NCBI GenBank assembly: GCA_026874595.1
Contig: CM049320.1
Location: forward strand, 33,884,214 to 33,948,213
Length of the DNA: 64,000 nt
Direction: 5' to 3'
From: Sipunculus nudus
Lineage: Eukaryota; Annelida; Sipuncula; Golfingiida; Sipunculidae
Both the position numbers and the translations under genes were made by a program. The stretch's first letter is position 1. Every line of letters begins with the position of its first letter. Shown piece after piece: positions 33,143-45,917 of the stretch. The notes beneath the pieces are model-generated. The model was not told the DNA's origin and ran no database searches. It saw only the letters and a list, made by a program, of their open reading frames with translations.

Positions 33143-36100
33143 CTGCGGTTAAAAAAACACGTGCTGCATCTTATTTTTAAAAGTCAGACATAGGGCTGTG
33201 TCCCATATCTCTAAAAGGACCCATACATTGACCAGTGATATTAAATAAGTGTGACATAAAGTACTTTCTCCTTGAAAAATGATGGTGTCTGCCAACATTT
33301 TCGATATAAGACCGTTACACAAATGGTTATGAACTGGCAAAGGGCGGCGACTTGTGGCGGAAAATACACACACAACACCCACTCCACCAGTCGTCCGTAA
33401 AGCATAGCTACACAGATAACAAATGTCAAGCTTCGAACAGTTTCATAGTCGTGTACGTCTATGTCCTGGTTGTTCTTCTACTCCAGTCAAGCGGTTTTTT
33501 AGGCAAACACGCTTTGAATGTGTTTACTCACTAAGAAAACTATAACAAATACAGACATTTTGGAGAGAGTAAGTCCGTGTGCAGGGCTGGAGTAGCTAGG
33601 AAACTGGAGTAGCTAGAAAACACATACATAACAGACAAACCTATCTGTACCTTTAAGTGAAACTGTCTAACCCTTCGGGTTAAAAATTTCACAAACTGCT
33701 TGATAATACTTGGTTGATCTTAATCTTATCGAAATTTCTTCGATCAACATCTATCGGTACAAAGAAAATGATGAGAAAAAAAAAAGAGGATTAGAAAAAG
33801 AGAAAACTGACGTCTTGTCTGTCTGAGGATTCTAAGCATTTCTTTCAGGTGACTTTGTTCTTCTGGAGTTTCGATGCTGACGAGGTCGCCGCCAGTTCCC
33901 TGACAGATGGACCTCGTTTTCATCCAGCGTCCTGCTCTTGCTGTGATACTGTAACATGACCCACCGAACTTGCCCCTCGTCAACTGGTGGCCTTTTCCAA
34001 AGTAATGCCCCTGTGATTTAGGACATCGCTGACCTTGTTCTGTGGTTGATGGAAGGGTCGACATAGACAGGTATTCTGAAAATTCATTATTATCTCCATA
34101 TAGCTTTCCCTTGATAACTTATGTATCAACATATGTGTTTACCTTCATGTAAATTCATAGTTTACATATATCAATGTATGAATCAGCATTTTGGCCAAGA
34201 CTCTCAACTCTCATCATCACCTCTGTATCATACAGTATTTTAAAGCAACATGGATTTAGCGTAAGTGCAAAATGTCCTTACAATTTATAACACTTTAGAT
34301 CAATTTTCCTAAGGTTTTTAATTTGCTTTGAATATTAATTTTTAAAGCAACGCCATATTGATGAATGCATCAGCTTATAAAATTCAGAGGGTTCGCGAGA
34401 TTTTCAATGAAATTTTCCAGGGTTCACGAAGTTTGTCACAGCCGTCCGATGACAAGCCCATAGTGGATTAAGAATAATGCCTCAACAGGTGCAGGCCATG
34501 GACTAAGTGCACAAGGAAGCAGGTTGGGTTTTAGGCTGTCCGAAGCCTGTTTTTGGCAGGCAGTGCCTTAAACCTGCCTAAATCTGGTTATGACCTGCTT
34601 CAAATGCAATTAACTGAATAAAACAGATGACTTGCATTTTGTCAATGTTAGACAGCTAAATACATTAAAGAAACATGCATAACAAATTTTAAAAAAAGGA
34701 GGAACTCTTTATTCAAACTATTAGTTAAACAATGATCAGTGAAAAGCAGCAAAAGAAATTTCGCTGCTTCCGGTTGTACATGTAAATACAGCTCTCTGTC
34801 AGTTTTAACTTGTAGGAAATGTTCCATAATTATGTTTTTAGGTGTGATACCTCTGCATGCCATTATTGAAATATGTTGCCGAAACACTTATACAGGTTCC
34901 ATTAAGTACAAACATGCAGCCGTTTTGTCAATATAAGAATGACTATACTGTAGCTTATCACAGGATACTGGGGTTGGCTTTTTGTTCGAAAAGGTTTACA
35001 TTTGGTGAAATTTGCAGAAAACGAAGAATCCTGAAATGAAATAGTTATGTCATCTACATTGATGAATAGTCATGTTCTCTGTAGTCTCACATATTATGTG
35101 TGTCATATGTGGTTTAAGCTTCAAACGCTTAAGAGCAAAAGATTGATTTTATAAATTATCCCAGGTCTTTTATGCAAGCTGTGAATTAACAAGAAGTTGT
35201 GCTAGTTTAGTTCAATGTTCTTATGGTCGCCCCAGGTCAAATTTTTAAAAGGTGTGCGCATCTTTAATGCCCATTTTATGATGCCTATACTCTTATCAGT
35301 TAACTCTATGCTGAGATCACGAAAATAGGACCTATAGGAAACAATATAAAACTACAAAACACGGAAGCTCAGTGCAGGGAATGTGTAGCCGACTTCAGAA
35401 TATGCAGCATGACGACTTGACAAACTTTCACTTTCGAATTGACCCCCGTATGCTAATAAGACTCCATATCCCCGTGTTTATGAAGACACCAGCTTAATAT
35501 GGCCTGTTGTTCCTGATATTGGAATATTCATGAGCGTCCATGACGATTTCTTTGCATGACCTCTGGTGTGTTTATGTCAGCTTTCATACCTTGTGGTAAA
35601 TTAGTGCATGAATGGTAGCAGCCAAAAAGAATGATAGAAAAGTTGTTTCTGTGTGGTTGTTTATGCCTTATGTATAGGTGAATTTAGCATAAATCAGCTT
35701 GATGAGCAGTCAACGTAAGGGAACCATGTTTAATTAGTGGGATGGTTGGTTAGATAGGTGACAGAGGGTATGGGCCCAGTGATGCTTGTAATATCGCTAA
35801 CCCGGTGTGTACATTGTGTCAAGTGCCTGTGCTACACAGCCCTGATGAGTAGGAATGGCTCTGATCAAGCATGTCCATCCATTCTGATATCTACGTTTTA
35901 CCAGAGTAGACTACTGGAGCCACCGAAGGCTCCATCACATCATTCCAAGAAGCAGGGTACACATGATAAAACCAAAAAAGGGTCCTGCTAATGACATTAC
36001 CTGGGCATTGGAAACCATGTGTCACACAAACATGGTTTTCTGTCTCAGAAACCTACAGGCTCTTAAAAGAGAAATTATGCATTGCTGATACCTAAAACCT

Positions 36101-37833
36101 CTGGCAGCCAAGCAAAGTCTTGGGACTTCATCGTTTGGTGCCTAAAACCTACCTAAAACTTACTTTTAGCGAAGCAGTTAAACTAGATTATCACCTATGG
36201 TTAAAATCTTTCTGCTTAAAACTTGCCAACCTTGCAATGAAGCGACTAAACGCTAAAAATATTCATTTCCAGAGTGGTATTTCAAAATTACTGAGAACTG
36301 TTTTGCATGATGAGATGAATATACTTGGGGAGAAATCTTATAGGATACACGCTCATGACTGTTAATTTTTCAAGTGCTAAAAATCTAAATTTGTTGGAAA
36401 ACTAAATAACACCCCAAATTTACCAAGTGATTTTCACCAAGTGACTTTTACCAAGATCAATACATATGCACAATAGAGTGCAAAGGCGTGCAGTCCTTGC
36501 TGAGAAAAGATATCCGTTGTTTCTAAATTTAATAAAGAGCAAAACCGGGGCAAAGTAAAAACGTGTCTGACATTACTCTGAATGGGCCTATTCTCTTAAA
36601 TATTTGCATGGTGACAGGGATATATCTCTGGATGATTCACGTACTTTTGTTGTTTTATTAGTTAGACAATAACTGCATAAAAGGCCGAAACGCAGTTATA
36701 TATAATTACTACTAATTAGTTACTAAGCACAGCTATTAATATGAACAGACTGACCACAACGAAGGACGGACCCAGCACCATGGTTTTAGCTCATAGGTGA
36801 ATTCGAAATATGTGACCTAAAACATGATGAATATTAGGAGTCAAATAAATGTAAACAGATAACTGGAATTTATTACAGAAAGGTCCCGATACCTGAGTTG
36901 CCTTTTGCCTCCTCCGGTTTATCAGTATTTACTGAAGGGTTTGTGATGCATATCCTGGCCTCCTCTTGGATGAAGAAACACGGGTTACTCGTATTCGATA
37001 CGTCATCTGCGCAGGCCCGATTCCGTGTCACGTGACCATGTTCACAAGGAGTCCAGGAAGACCAGCTGCTCATAGACCAATTGCATTTTCCTAAGTAGAA
37101 ACGATATTGCTTTTAAAAAGGATTGACCAAACATTTTTTCAATTCCATTATTTAGTAATCTGAAATGAAAGACAAAGATAATATTAGCTAGCAGGTAGAA
37201 TCGCTTTCACACGAGAAGCCTACTCTTTTAAATGATCTGTTAATTTATGGAAATATTCCAAATTTCAAAGGGAATCCTACCGTGGAACAGACTATAGCCG
37301 TGTTTCTCACTGTTCCCGCATTGGAGCAATATCTAAAGCCAATATCGGACCAATATTACTCCGGCAATGGCCTTGGATTAGGCTCTCATAACTTTTGCTA
37401 ATATCAGCCCAGTAATGGAAATGTTATTATCAAGCATTATAAGCATAATATGGATCCAATATTAAACAATATTAGGTTACCAATACTAGCCCGATATGAA
37501 CCCATTCATTGGCACTATACCCGTTAGTCTGGCCGGGGGGGGGGGATAAACATCAATATAAAAATGCCCCACAGCCTCGATTATGAGTAAAATTACAGAT
37601 GATCAAATTTGATGTGGAAAGTATTACTCCTACGGTTAAACATAATTCATTTACCGTTGAAACAGAATACAAACGTCGCTTTACTGAAAAGATGGGCCGA
37701 GGCTAATATGTAGCCTCTGATTACCTGTTTGGAACATCTGAACTTGAAATTTCCCTTTCTGTACACCGGCTCTAAGTATATTCACACTTATCAGAATCAC
37801 CAGCCCGCCAAGATGCATTCTGTCGGCAGACAT
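32904..37833 (-). CDS. Secreted thrombospondin-1/C-type-lectin-domain protein, paralogue 2 (4 exons)
   Basis: Exons in transcript order: 37833-37725, 37090-36893, 34075-33812, 33142-32904. They total 810 bases and 269 residues, all junctions phase 1, ending CTG-TAG. The layout is the same as paralogue 1: signal peptide (MSADRMHLGGLVILISVN), TSR with five cysteines (KCNWSMSSWSSWTPC, NRAC, NPC, RIC), linker, and C-type lectin domain with CPKSQGHYFG, GGSCYSI, SICQGTGGDLVSIET, YFNWEKGQPQ, KWHDADD and GICE. The C2-C3 cysteine pair is missing here too. The TSR is more complete than in paralogue 1. By hand count, exon 3 peptides differ at about 13 of 88 positions, whereas exon 4 peptides differ at about 30 of 79. 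Function inferred: extracellular recognition. Confidence 0.85.
33812..34075 (-). CDS. Paralogue 2 exon 3: linker and first half of C-type lectin domain
   Basis: It is 264 bases, exactly the length of its counterpart, between CAG at 34077-34076 and the donor GTCAGT. Intron sequence on both sides still aligns with paralogue 1. Confidence 0.85.
34076..36892 (-). other. Intron 2 of paralogue 2; no other gene seen
   Basis: The 2.8-kb intron corresponds to 0.8 kb in paralogue 1. Only the ~230 bp nearest exon 3 align. Open frames at 34648, 35758 and 36120 show no domains. Confidence 0.4.
36893..37090 (-). CDS. Paralogue 2 exon 2: thrombospondin type 1 repeat
   Basis: It follows CTACTTAG and ends before GTATCG; 198 bases. 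It encodes NWSMSSWSSWTPCEHGHVTR with RNRAC and an NTS sequon. Confidence 0.85.
37091..37724 (-). repeat. Intron 1 of paralogue 2 with a CCAATATTGG-like degenerate repeat
   Basis: Words such as CCAATATCGGACCAATATTA and TAATATCAGCCCAGTAATGG recur between 37325 and 37520, followed by a G11 run at 37535-37545. The pattern resembles the CCAACGTTGG repeat at 41500-41700. Confidence 0.45.
37725..37833 (-). CDS. Paralogue 2 exon 1: signal peptide
   Basis: ATG at 37833-37831. It is 109 bases with hydrophobic core LGGLVILISVN and ends G|GTAATC. A second in-frame ATG five codons later also fits a signal peptide; the longer form is preferred because paralogue 1 has an ATG at the same place. Confidence 0.75.
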
Positions 37834-38246
37834 ACCTACGGTATGATCAGAAATGAGCCATGACGAAGGAATTTATATTGTGGATTGGCAATGCTCACGT
37901 CTACGTCACCTGTGAATCAATATTGATAAAAAAATGTGTCTGCATATTGTATTTTAAGGTTAATGCATTATCATCGTCAGAAGAATCATAATACAATCAA
38001 ATTACAGCAGAAAATAGGTGTAGAATAGGGGGAAAAATAATGATGCCTTACCATATAAAATCGGCGATTAGATCGTTTATTCCGAGCAAAATGGCGCTTT
38101 GACAGACACGTTGTATTTATCAGTTGTCAGTCCCTTTCTGCTTGGCTGTTTTTTTTTTAAATTGAAGGCAAAAAGACAAAGCTTCAGCTTTCAATCATTT
38201 AAATGCAGCAAGGATGGCTTTCATAGAAATGTTGAAGGCTGATGGG

Positions 38247-38308
<62 letters not shown>

Positions 38309-38873
38309 AGGCGTACTTATGGAAATAACCATCATGAAATCTGTACATCGATTTTAATATTTAACAACATTGGTTCTGCAACTGAAACTTTTCATGTCAA
38401 TCACAGTGACATCCTAAAAGTGCTCAGAAGGATTGCTATTTTTCCTCCCCATTGCATCCTCAGATATACTGTCATGGGGGAAAAATAGCCACAAGGATAA
38501 GGAAATTTATAACAAAATTTTAATATGAAATCACATAACAAAAAACAAAATTCAAAATACTCTTGAGGTATATAGGCATTTAGATACTGCTAACAGCACC
38601 AGTTAATTCCAGGTTTTGAGATTGTGTGAGCTTAAAGCAACAGCAAAGTCCAGTTTAAAAATGTGTGACCGGTCCACATGCACACACATCCTGGATAGCC
38701 TGCTTGAGCCTCTCACGATCCTCATGACACTGATTACTCTGTGGCATCTCCTGGGATGGCAACAACAATTATCTTGATAGTGGTCGAAACCAGTCCTGAT
38801 AACGATCCCTGTAGACAAAGGATCCAAAGTTTTGGATACTAATTCACCCTCACGGCGAGCATCTTCGTTTCAC

Positions 38874-38948
<75 letters not shown>

Positions 38949-40559
38949 GGGTGATCTCAAAATTTATTTTTAACAAATGTTTTTGCACCGCAAAAAGCGC
39001 CCTCCCTTCCCAGGTTTTCTAAGGTCAATTTGTGTCACGTCTTACAATCCGCTGATATTGACACGCTTGTTTGACATCACAGCACATTCCCGAAGACCCA
39101 GGGAAGCAAAGAACCCTGATGATAATTGTATAAATGTATGAATTAAAATATAAATATGGACTATATTTTTATATTTACTAATGCACTTTTACATGTAGAA
39201 TATTCTCTAAAAAATCGCTAATGCTGTTCACCGAACTCCGAGTCTTCGCTGACCCCAAGAGCAAATTAGCAGGTAACTTTACCCAATATGTTCCTCACAG
39301 GATCAAAATAAAAGGGGGAGAGTTTCTCCCGTGCATTCAGAGGTAGCCGTGAAATTAAATATGCGTATGTAGATTTAAAGACACGGTGATCGAAAAATTT
39401 CGGTTCCCCCTTATCCAACTTGACACCAAAGGGCCCACTTCTATTTTAGCATACTGATTGTTGACAGTTTATTTGCATAGAGACTGTCCGCGCGTTTCGT
39501 ACAGAGACGCCAATCAAAAACTCATAATAAAGAACACGCCCTGCGCGATCATTTCCATTGATAACATTTTAAGACGAGAAAGGTCCACAGACACTTTGAA
39601 CGTATTTAAATATGTTTTTAAATGAAAGCACGATGTGTAAACTGTTATTCATTGACGATATGTTGACTTATGAGATGACACATCGTATTTTCAAGGAGTT
39701 TCTGTCATTTCCAGTTTTAAAGCACCATGACCATGATATATCCTGGGGAGCCGTAAATAAGACGTAACAGCCATTGACTTTACCCGTTAGCCAATTTTTT
39801 TTTTCATTAGCTTACTCAACTGTGATGTTCGTAACAGCTGAAGTTACTCATATATATGAGCTCTGTTGACACGTTTAAACGAAAGGATCATGAGACAATT
39901 CATATCCTAAAATTCCTGAGAAACTATGCAGTCTGACGTCAGCTGTTATTTGCTGAAAAGCATGGTTTCAGTGTGTCAAAACAAACATGTTTATGTGGTC
40001 TGGGAGGTGGTGGCAGATTTTAAACTCGGGTACACTTTTTATAACAACGGAATTCTTTCAATAAGAGCCAGCTAAACTGTCATATGTTAACGTTGTAGCG
40101 GAATCCTCAACTGTGATAAGACGGAGAGGAGCTAAGCGAGTCGGAATAAAGCGTCTTGGGAATAGACAAATGTTGACGTAACACTCGGCAAAACTCGGCA
40201 AACTGGCTTGACCTATAAGACGCAATCTTCCTAAAAATTAAAGCAACCCGCCAGAACGCTGATAAGTCCGTGCGAGAACACACTGAAATTCCCTTCCACG
40301 GTACAGATGGCTTAGATATATGTAGGACGGAAAGCGACCGTGTTAATAGTAAATACAGTATGAACGATTCCGTCGTATAGTGCTGACCTAGGCTAAGAAA
40401 TTTCGGTAACCCTGGCATAATGTCACGCCATCAAAATCATCAAGCCAGGTAGAAAAATAACGGTGACCGTAAGTACTGACAAAGATTTTTTAGGTGAGAT
40501 TGGATCATCCATTCCGTTTTCACTCCGAGAACACTCAAATTCCATGTGTCGCTCATTAC

Positions 40560-40594
<35 letters not shown>

Positions 40595-40701
40595 GGAACA
40601 TGAATACACATAATTCAATTCTCATCGGCAGTGAACCGACTTTTCTGTGTATTCATGTTCCATTTCTATATATAGTGAACCATCATACATGGCTATTCAT
40701 T

Positions 40702-40760
<59 letters not shown>

Positions 40761-41306
40761 ATATATTTGAAAATATTATACTTAAAAATAACTCTATAAT
40801 AAACGGGTATGGGGTCGTCCATAGGAGGCTCCGTGCAGCTAGTGTTTTACAGGTAGGCCCTATATAAAGCAACGTGTCATACACATGTATAGAGAGTCAT
40901 AGTTAATTAACATGAGTTCTCAGGATACTGGATGAAACCAGACTGAAAAACAGATACTTCTGTTGTCCCTTGCAAATTTAAAAAATAGAGATGTCATAGA
41001 GATAAAATAAAAAATAGTCATGGTTAATAACCATATCCGAGGTCTCAGGAAACTTTTATACTACGAAGACGTTCGACTCTGCACGGTATAATATTGTGGT
41101 CTACCTGTCTGAATCAACTTGAATAAAGTCTGGAAAATTAAATAAAACACTAAGTTTACCAGTCATGAATATTGAAGAATATATTTCAATCTCTGGCGAA
41201 AGAGTCCCAATGGGTTGATATAGCTGTTGCCACCAGTCTTCAGGGACTGAAAAAATACTTAAATAAATGGACAATAAACATACAAGGTTTCAGGTCACTA
41301 GAGGAA
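37834..41306. other. Upstream flank of paralogue 2; microsatellite-rich, no gene recognised
   Basis: (TA)n tracts lie at 38250-38304, 38879-38942 (interrupted) and 40565-40591. (CT)n then (AT)n occupies 40704-40768. A 103-residue minus frame at 40107-40418 and a 74-residue one at 38603-38827 have no recognised domain. The 40080-40430 stretch is somewhat richer in CpG. Confidence 0.4.
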
Positions 41307-41481
41307 ACTATACAGATGAGAAACTGATATAAATGCTGTCGTATGATGTTTTTTAAACTGACAAAACTGCCGCGAATTGGCAGGGAAAAAATGTGGTGGC
41401 GCTACTATGTGGTGTTTAGTAAATGGTGAAACTGTCAATGATTAATGTCTAAAGCATGATTCATTACAATCTATGTATTAA
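41307..41481 (+). repeat. Direct repeat pair, copy 1 (uninterrupted)
   Basis: It aligns with 42279-42460 over about 175 bp (ACAGATGAGAAACTGATATA, AACTGCCGCGAAT, ATGTGGTGGCGCT, TCTATGTATTAATTA). This copy continues past the point where the other is interrupted by the TA-flanked element. Confidence 0.8.
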
Positions 41482-41499
41482 TTATTGTGATACTGGCCC

Positions 41500-41700
41500 A
41501 GCCAGCAATGGAACGTTTAGTAAACGTTGGAGAGATGTTGGCTGGTTGGGTATATGTAGGAGTTGGATAGGTAACGTTTTTCCAACGTTGGACCAACATT
41601 CTTAAAACTACTGTTGGACAGCCAACGTTAAGCCAAAGTAGGACCAACATATAAGAACAAACGTTGGATATTTAACATCGGACCAACGTTGCAGATATGT
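41500..41700 (+). repeat. CCAACGTTGG-type palindromic minisatellite
   Basis: Variants of CCAACGTTGGACCAACATT and AACGTTGGATA recur about nine times. The unit is a short palindrome around AACGTT. Confidence 0.7.
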
Positions 41701-42278
41701 CAGGGGAAAATATAAAAACATATATATGGATTCAAGATAATTTCAACATAGACGCATACAGGCCGACCTACAAAATACAGAGCTAGATTGTGTGCAGATG
41801 TCAAGTCTGTGCTTGGATATATTTCATTCATATCTGTACTAGATTTTATTTTTAAATAAAATTATCAGCGCTGGTATGATTTAAATCACTGCAAAAAAAT
41901 CATGAAACTCATCAAATTTTAAATTTTCAGGTTAATTAGTCAATTTCCATGTCTTTCACAAAATTAATTTAGATGTATAAATATATTTACTTACTGTTAA
42001 TTCTCTAAAATACTATTTAAATAGTCTATATTATGAAAATCTAAATCATATGACAAATATGAAAGGCATGGTCAATTTATCAATAGCTGATTTAAATTTA
42101 AAAAAATGAGTTATATAAAAAAATCAAATATCATGATTTTTAATGATAATTTATTTTTACCAGCCCTGTTAATAATGATTGGGAGGATGGAAATTTAGCT
42201 GAGGAGGATAAATACTGCATGTAAAAATTTAAATAACCGATTGTTAATAATTTACTTGTATTATTATAATACAGATAT

Positions 42279-42460
42279 TACTATATACAGATGAGAAACT
42301 GATATAAATGCTGTCGTATAATATTTTTTTTTAACTGACAAAACTGCCGCGAATAGGCAGGGAAAAAATGTGGTGGCGCTGCTATGAGGTTTTTCCCAAA
42401 TGGTGAAACTGTCAATGATTGATGTCTAAAGCATGATTCATTACAATCTATGTATTAATT
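42279..42460 (+). repeat. Direct repeat pair, copy 2 (interrupted by insertion)
   Basis: It is the second copy of the 175-bp unit and ends exactly at the TA where the 42462-44711 element begins. Confidence 0.8.
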
Positions 42461-42791
42461 AGGGTAGACCGGGGCAAGACGCCCACCCTAAGGGAAAATT
42501 TTTGTTGCCATTTTGTATATCGGTTTAAATCTTATTTCTTCTTCCATAAATAATGGTTTCATGGTGAAAATATATTATAATTGAAATTTTTGCGAAACCA
42601 TAGAAAACATTTAAATAAATAGGAAAAGAACAATTCCGTAAACATGGGCGTTTTACCCCCGTCCTGGGGCAAGACGCCCATAGGTGGGCTTTTTACCCCG
42701 ACCTCAGCCTTCCTTATTTATAATCTGTTTTGTTCTCAAAAGGACACTTTAGTTTAAATCCTGGTCCTATAACAGTTTAGCCAAAACATGA

Positions 42792-42794
<3 letters not shown>

Positions 42795-42841
<47 letters not shown>
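42795..42841. repeat. (AT)n microsatellite
   Basis: About 23 uninterrupted AT units inside the TA-flanked element. Confidence 0.95.
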
Positions 42842-42844
<3 letters not shown>

Positions 42845-43526
42845 TCGTCAATATGCTAGATATACTGGAAAAGAGGGTTTGATGATAAAATGCAGGATAC
42901 GAAGTGAATTACATGTCATTTTACTTCACTAGTTAGCTGTGAGGAGCTGTAAAATTTGACATGGCAGGAATTTATCAACATTTTATTACACCGCGCAAAG
43001 AGATGTCTGGCTTCCAATAATATGGAATAAATATTGACCAAAATTTTAAAAAAGGCCTATAGGCTTTTAAAAAGAGAAAGAACAGTGAGATAATTGCATG
43101 GGTTGATAATATGATAAATGCTTATAACACCGCAATCTTTCATGGCTTCTGGGCAAATTTAGTGGCCTGGACACCACCAATCCCCCCTTTTTCATTTACT
43201 GGACCTGAAGACGGACATCCCTCAAGACAATAGAAAGCATCTTTCAAAGCGGCGTTCTTTTATATGTACGATCCGTCTACATCAATGTGTATTCAGACCG
43301 CGTCAACTACAAATTTCATGCTTACATAATTAAAATTAAGTGACATGCTCGGTGATAGGGGCGATGCAGTTTGAAGCAAAAGTTTATTAGAGTTTTTATA
43401 TGAAAATCTAGCGGCACACTGAGTGGTCATAGTATTCGATTTCAAATATTATTTAAGTGATGACTGAATCACGATCTAAATAACGGCACTTAAACATTCA
43501 TACTATAAAGTAAGGATCTAGGCATA

Positions 43527-43530
<4 letters not shown>

Positions 43531-43595
<65 letters not shown>

Positions 43596-43634
43596 TATAT
43601 GACTAGTGAATTTACAGTTTTGTTTTTCTTCATA

Positions 43635-43675
<41 letters not shown>

Positions 43676-43709
43676 CTGTAGTGAATTTACAGTTTTGTTT
43701 TTCTTCATA

Positions 43710-43782
<73 letters not shown>
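43531..43782. repeat. Three (AT)n tracts separated by a duplicated 42-bp spacer
   Basis: The spacer TGAATTTACAGTTTTGTTTT plus TCTTCATAGTTTTA occurs twice (about 43601-43640 and 43673-43714) between long AT tracts. The arrangement suggests replication slippage or unequal exchange that copied unique sequence along with the microsatellite. Confidence 0.9.
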
Positions 43783-43785
<3 letters not shown>

Positions 43786-43854
43786 GCTTGCAGATCCTAT
43801 CCGTAAATGACTGGGAACATAGGCTCGGGAACATTGACAACATAAAACAAGAAT

Positions 43855-43918
43855 AAAGAATATTCTATTCACTATAGTTACCTTTTAAAGAATATTCTAT
43901 TCACTATAGTTACCTTTA
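43855..43918 (+). repeat. 32-bp tandem duplication
   Basis: Two adjacent, nearly perfect copies of AAAGAATATTCTATTCACTA plus TAGTTACCTTTT. Confidence 0.85.
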
Positions 43919-44713
43919 TATCAATGGCTCGATCTTGACCTTAATAAATATTAATTCTTTGTTTACAAAATTAAGGCTTAGGAAACTTGCTGACAGATAA
44001 ACCATATGACATGGGGTACAACATAATTCTTCCCTCAACCTAACGGAGGTATAATAATGTAGCCTTGTATATCTATTGATTACTTAAATTTATATTTTAA
44101 AGTCTAAAATATTTTAAATTCTTGGTCAGTCTAAGTGTATATAATATATTAACAGTGTATACTTTTTATATAAATACATGTTTATAGGCCTATTTGCAGG
44201 GCAACGGCGTTATAATATATTTAACTCCATCGTAAGGCTTTATATATGGTGCAAGTCCACATCTAAAAGCACTTTGCCTAATGTGATGGGGGCAAAACGC
44301 CCCCACTGGGCATTTTGCCCCGACATACGCTGGGCGTTTTACCCCAAACTACGTGGCCGTGTTTCGTTGCACACGGCACATTCCTCGGAATAGTTCAAGA
44401 CTTGTAACGTTATACATTCAGACAATGCAAGCTTAATAAAATGTGCGATGGGTTGTTTAATTTCTTACCTATACTACAGCTGACAACGAGTTCAATGAAT
44501 GAGGTACACGAGTTAATTTTTACCTTTGTTTGAATGCCGTGAGCTGAACAGCGTCTCCATAGGCCTTTAAGCCTTGCAAAATTGTACTCAGCTTTTAATA
44601 TAGGAGGTGCTTGTGAACATTTCATGAACTAAAACACGATATGAAACATTACAGAACAAATACAAGGGGTGGGCCTTTTACCCCCTGTGGGCGTCTTGCC
44701 CCAGTCTACCCTA

Positions 44714-45859
44714 CTGATATACTGTACGTAGCTTTTGTATCAAACTTAACTTACTGATTATTTCTGGGTTCGGCAAACACGCCCCATAACTCGAGAAATA
44801 TCGGTCACAATACAATGAAAATTGCTTTCTTTCTACAACTTGCACTAGCAGATATATACAGGGTTTGGAATAAGCAAAAGAAACTCATCACTACTGTTAA
44901 CTGCATGCAATGTCGTATGGAGAGGTAGGGAGGTGTGGCCCTGGGGCGTCAATATAAATGGGGGCTGGGGAGTATTAAATTCCAGTATACGTGTGTATGC
45001 ACTTCAGGGCTGGTACGCTTTTGGTCTTGTATAAAAGGCACCAGATTCCACGTGCAAACCTTAATCTCAGCAAATCTCACCAAAGCAGGCACACCACGTG
45101 GACTCCACGCCTCGCCAAGCAGAGTCCAGGTGCTAAACCCAGACTCAAACCTGACATCTTGTGGCAAAAGAAACCCAAGTGGGCGTGTTTACAAGATACA
45201 GCCCGATTTTAAGTGAAGCAAGCTTGCTCTCGGCAAAACGACCTCCGGACCAGCTTTTCTGAAAACATATCCACGCTGCAAAGCCAAACCACTGAAAGCT
45301 GGCCTCTGAAAACAGTGGTCGAATTGGCCAAGCCAAAGTTAGGGTTAGGGTTAGACGTGAGAGGATACTTCCTCCCACTGAGGCTGTCGTCTGCCGAGAG
45401 AAACTAACATGAAAATCGCGGTTATTTATACCCCTTTCTACGTCACGCTAATACAGATATTAGGAAGTTTCAGGGAATTATAGGAGTATTTCGTTGTTGG
45501 TATTTTCATGTGCAAGTTCCCGTTCCATTTCCAGTCAATAAAGTGTACATGTAAATACAAACGTTACATAATGCATTAGTTTCAGTGACACCATGATGTG
45601 ATTTACAATGATAACAGTATTTAATGCCAATATTCTATTTTGAACAGCTCGTTAATTAAACATTTTGGTTTGGATACAATTTATTGTTTCAAGTTTGCCT
45701 TATCAATATAATTAAGGCTATAATTAAATCTCAGTAGCTTTACACAAAATTAATAAATTCTTTTTAATCTCGAGCAATCAGAAGTTGTCCATATTCAGAA
45801 ATTTTAAATATACTTTCAAACTCGAAAGTAAAGAGTTATTTAAGACACCAGTATCGCCG

Positions 45860-45917
<58 letters not shown>

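Larger units (their letters stand above)
42462..44711. mobile_element. 2.25-kb TA-flanked element with GGGTAGAC...GTCTACCC ends
   Basis: The ends are GGGTAGACCGGGGCAAGACG and, reverse-complemented, GGGTAGACTGGGGCAAGACG (one mismatch in 20), each flanked by TA (42460-42461 and 44712-44713). Subterminal repeats of GGGGCAARACGCCC occur at 42665-42680 and 44288-44345 as well. The interior is AT-rich with long (AT)n tracts and no transposase frame. A TA duplication fits Tc1/mariner/pogo-type elements, but several superfamilies use TA. Confidence 0.75.

Noticed and set aside
40546-40770. YIYIYI-rich open frames at AT microsatellites (also 43490-43856 and 45778-46021)
   Set aside because: They are translations of (TA)n repeats, not genes.
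44285-44360. GGGGCAAAACGCCCC palindromes considered as a protein-binding operator
   Set aside because: The same words form the ends of the enclosing TA-flanked element, so they are better explained as element repeats.
45339-45354. TTAGGGTTAGGGTTAG considered as telomeric DNA
   Set aside because: Fewer than three units inside unique sequence; too short to show a chromosome end or fusion.
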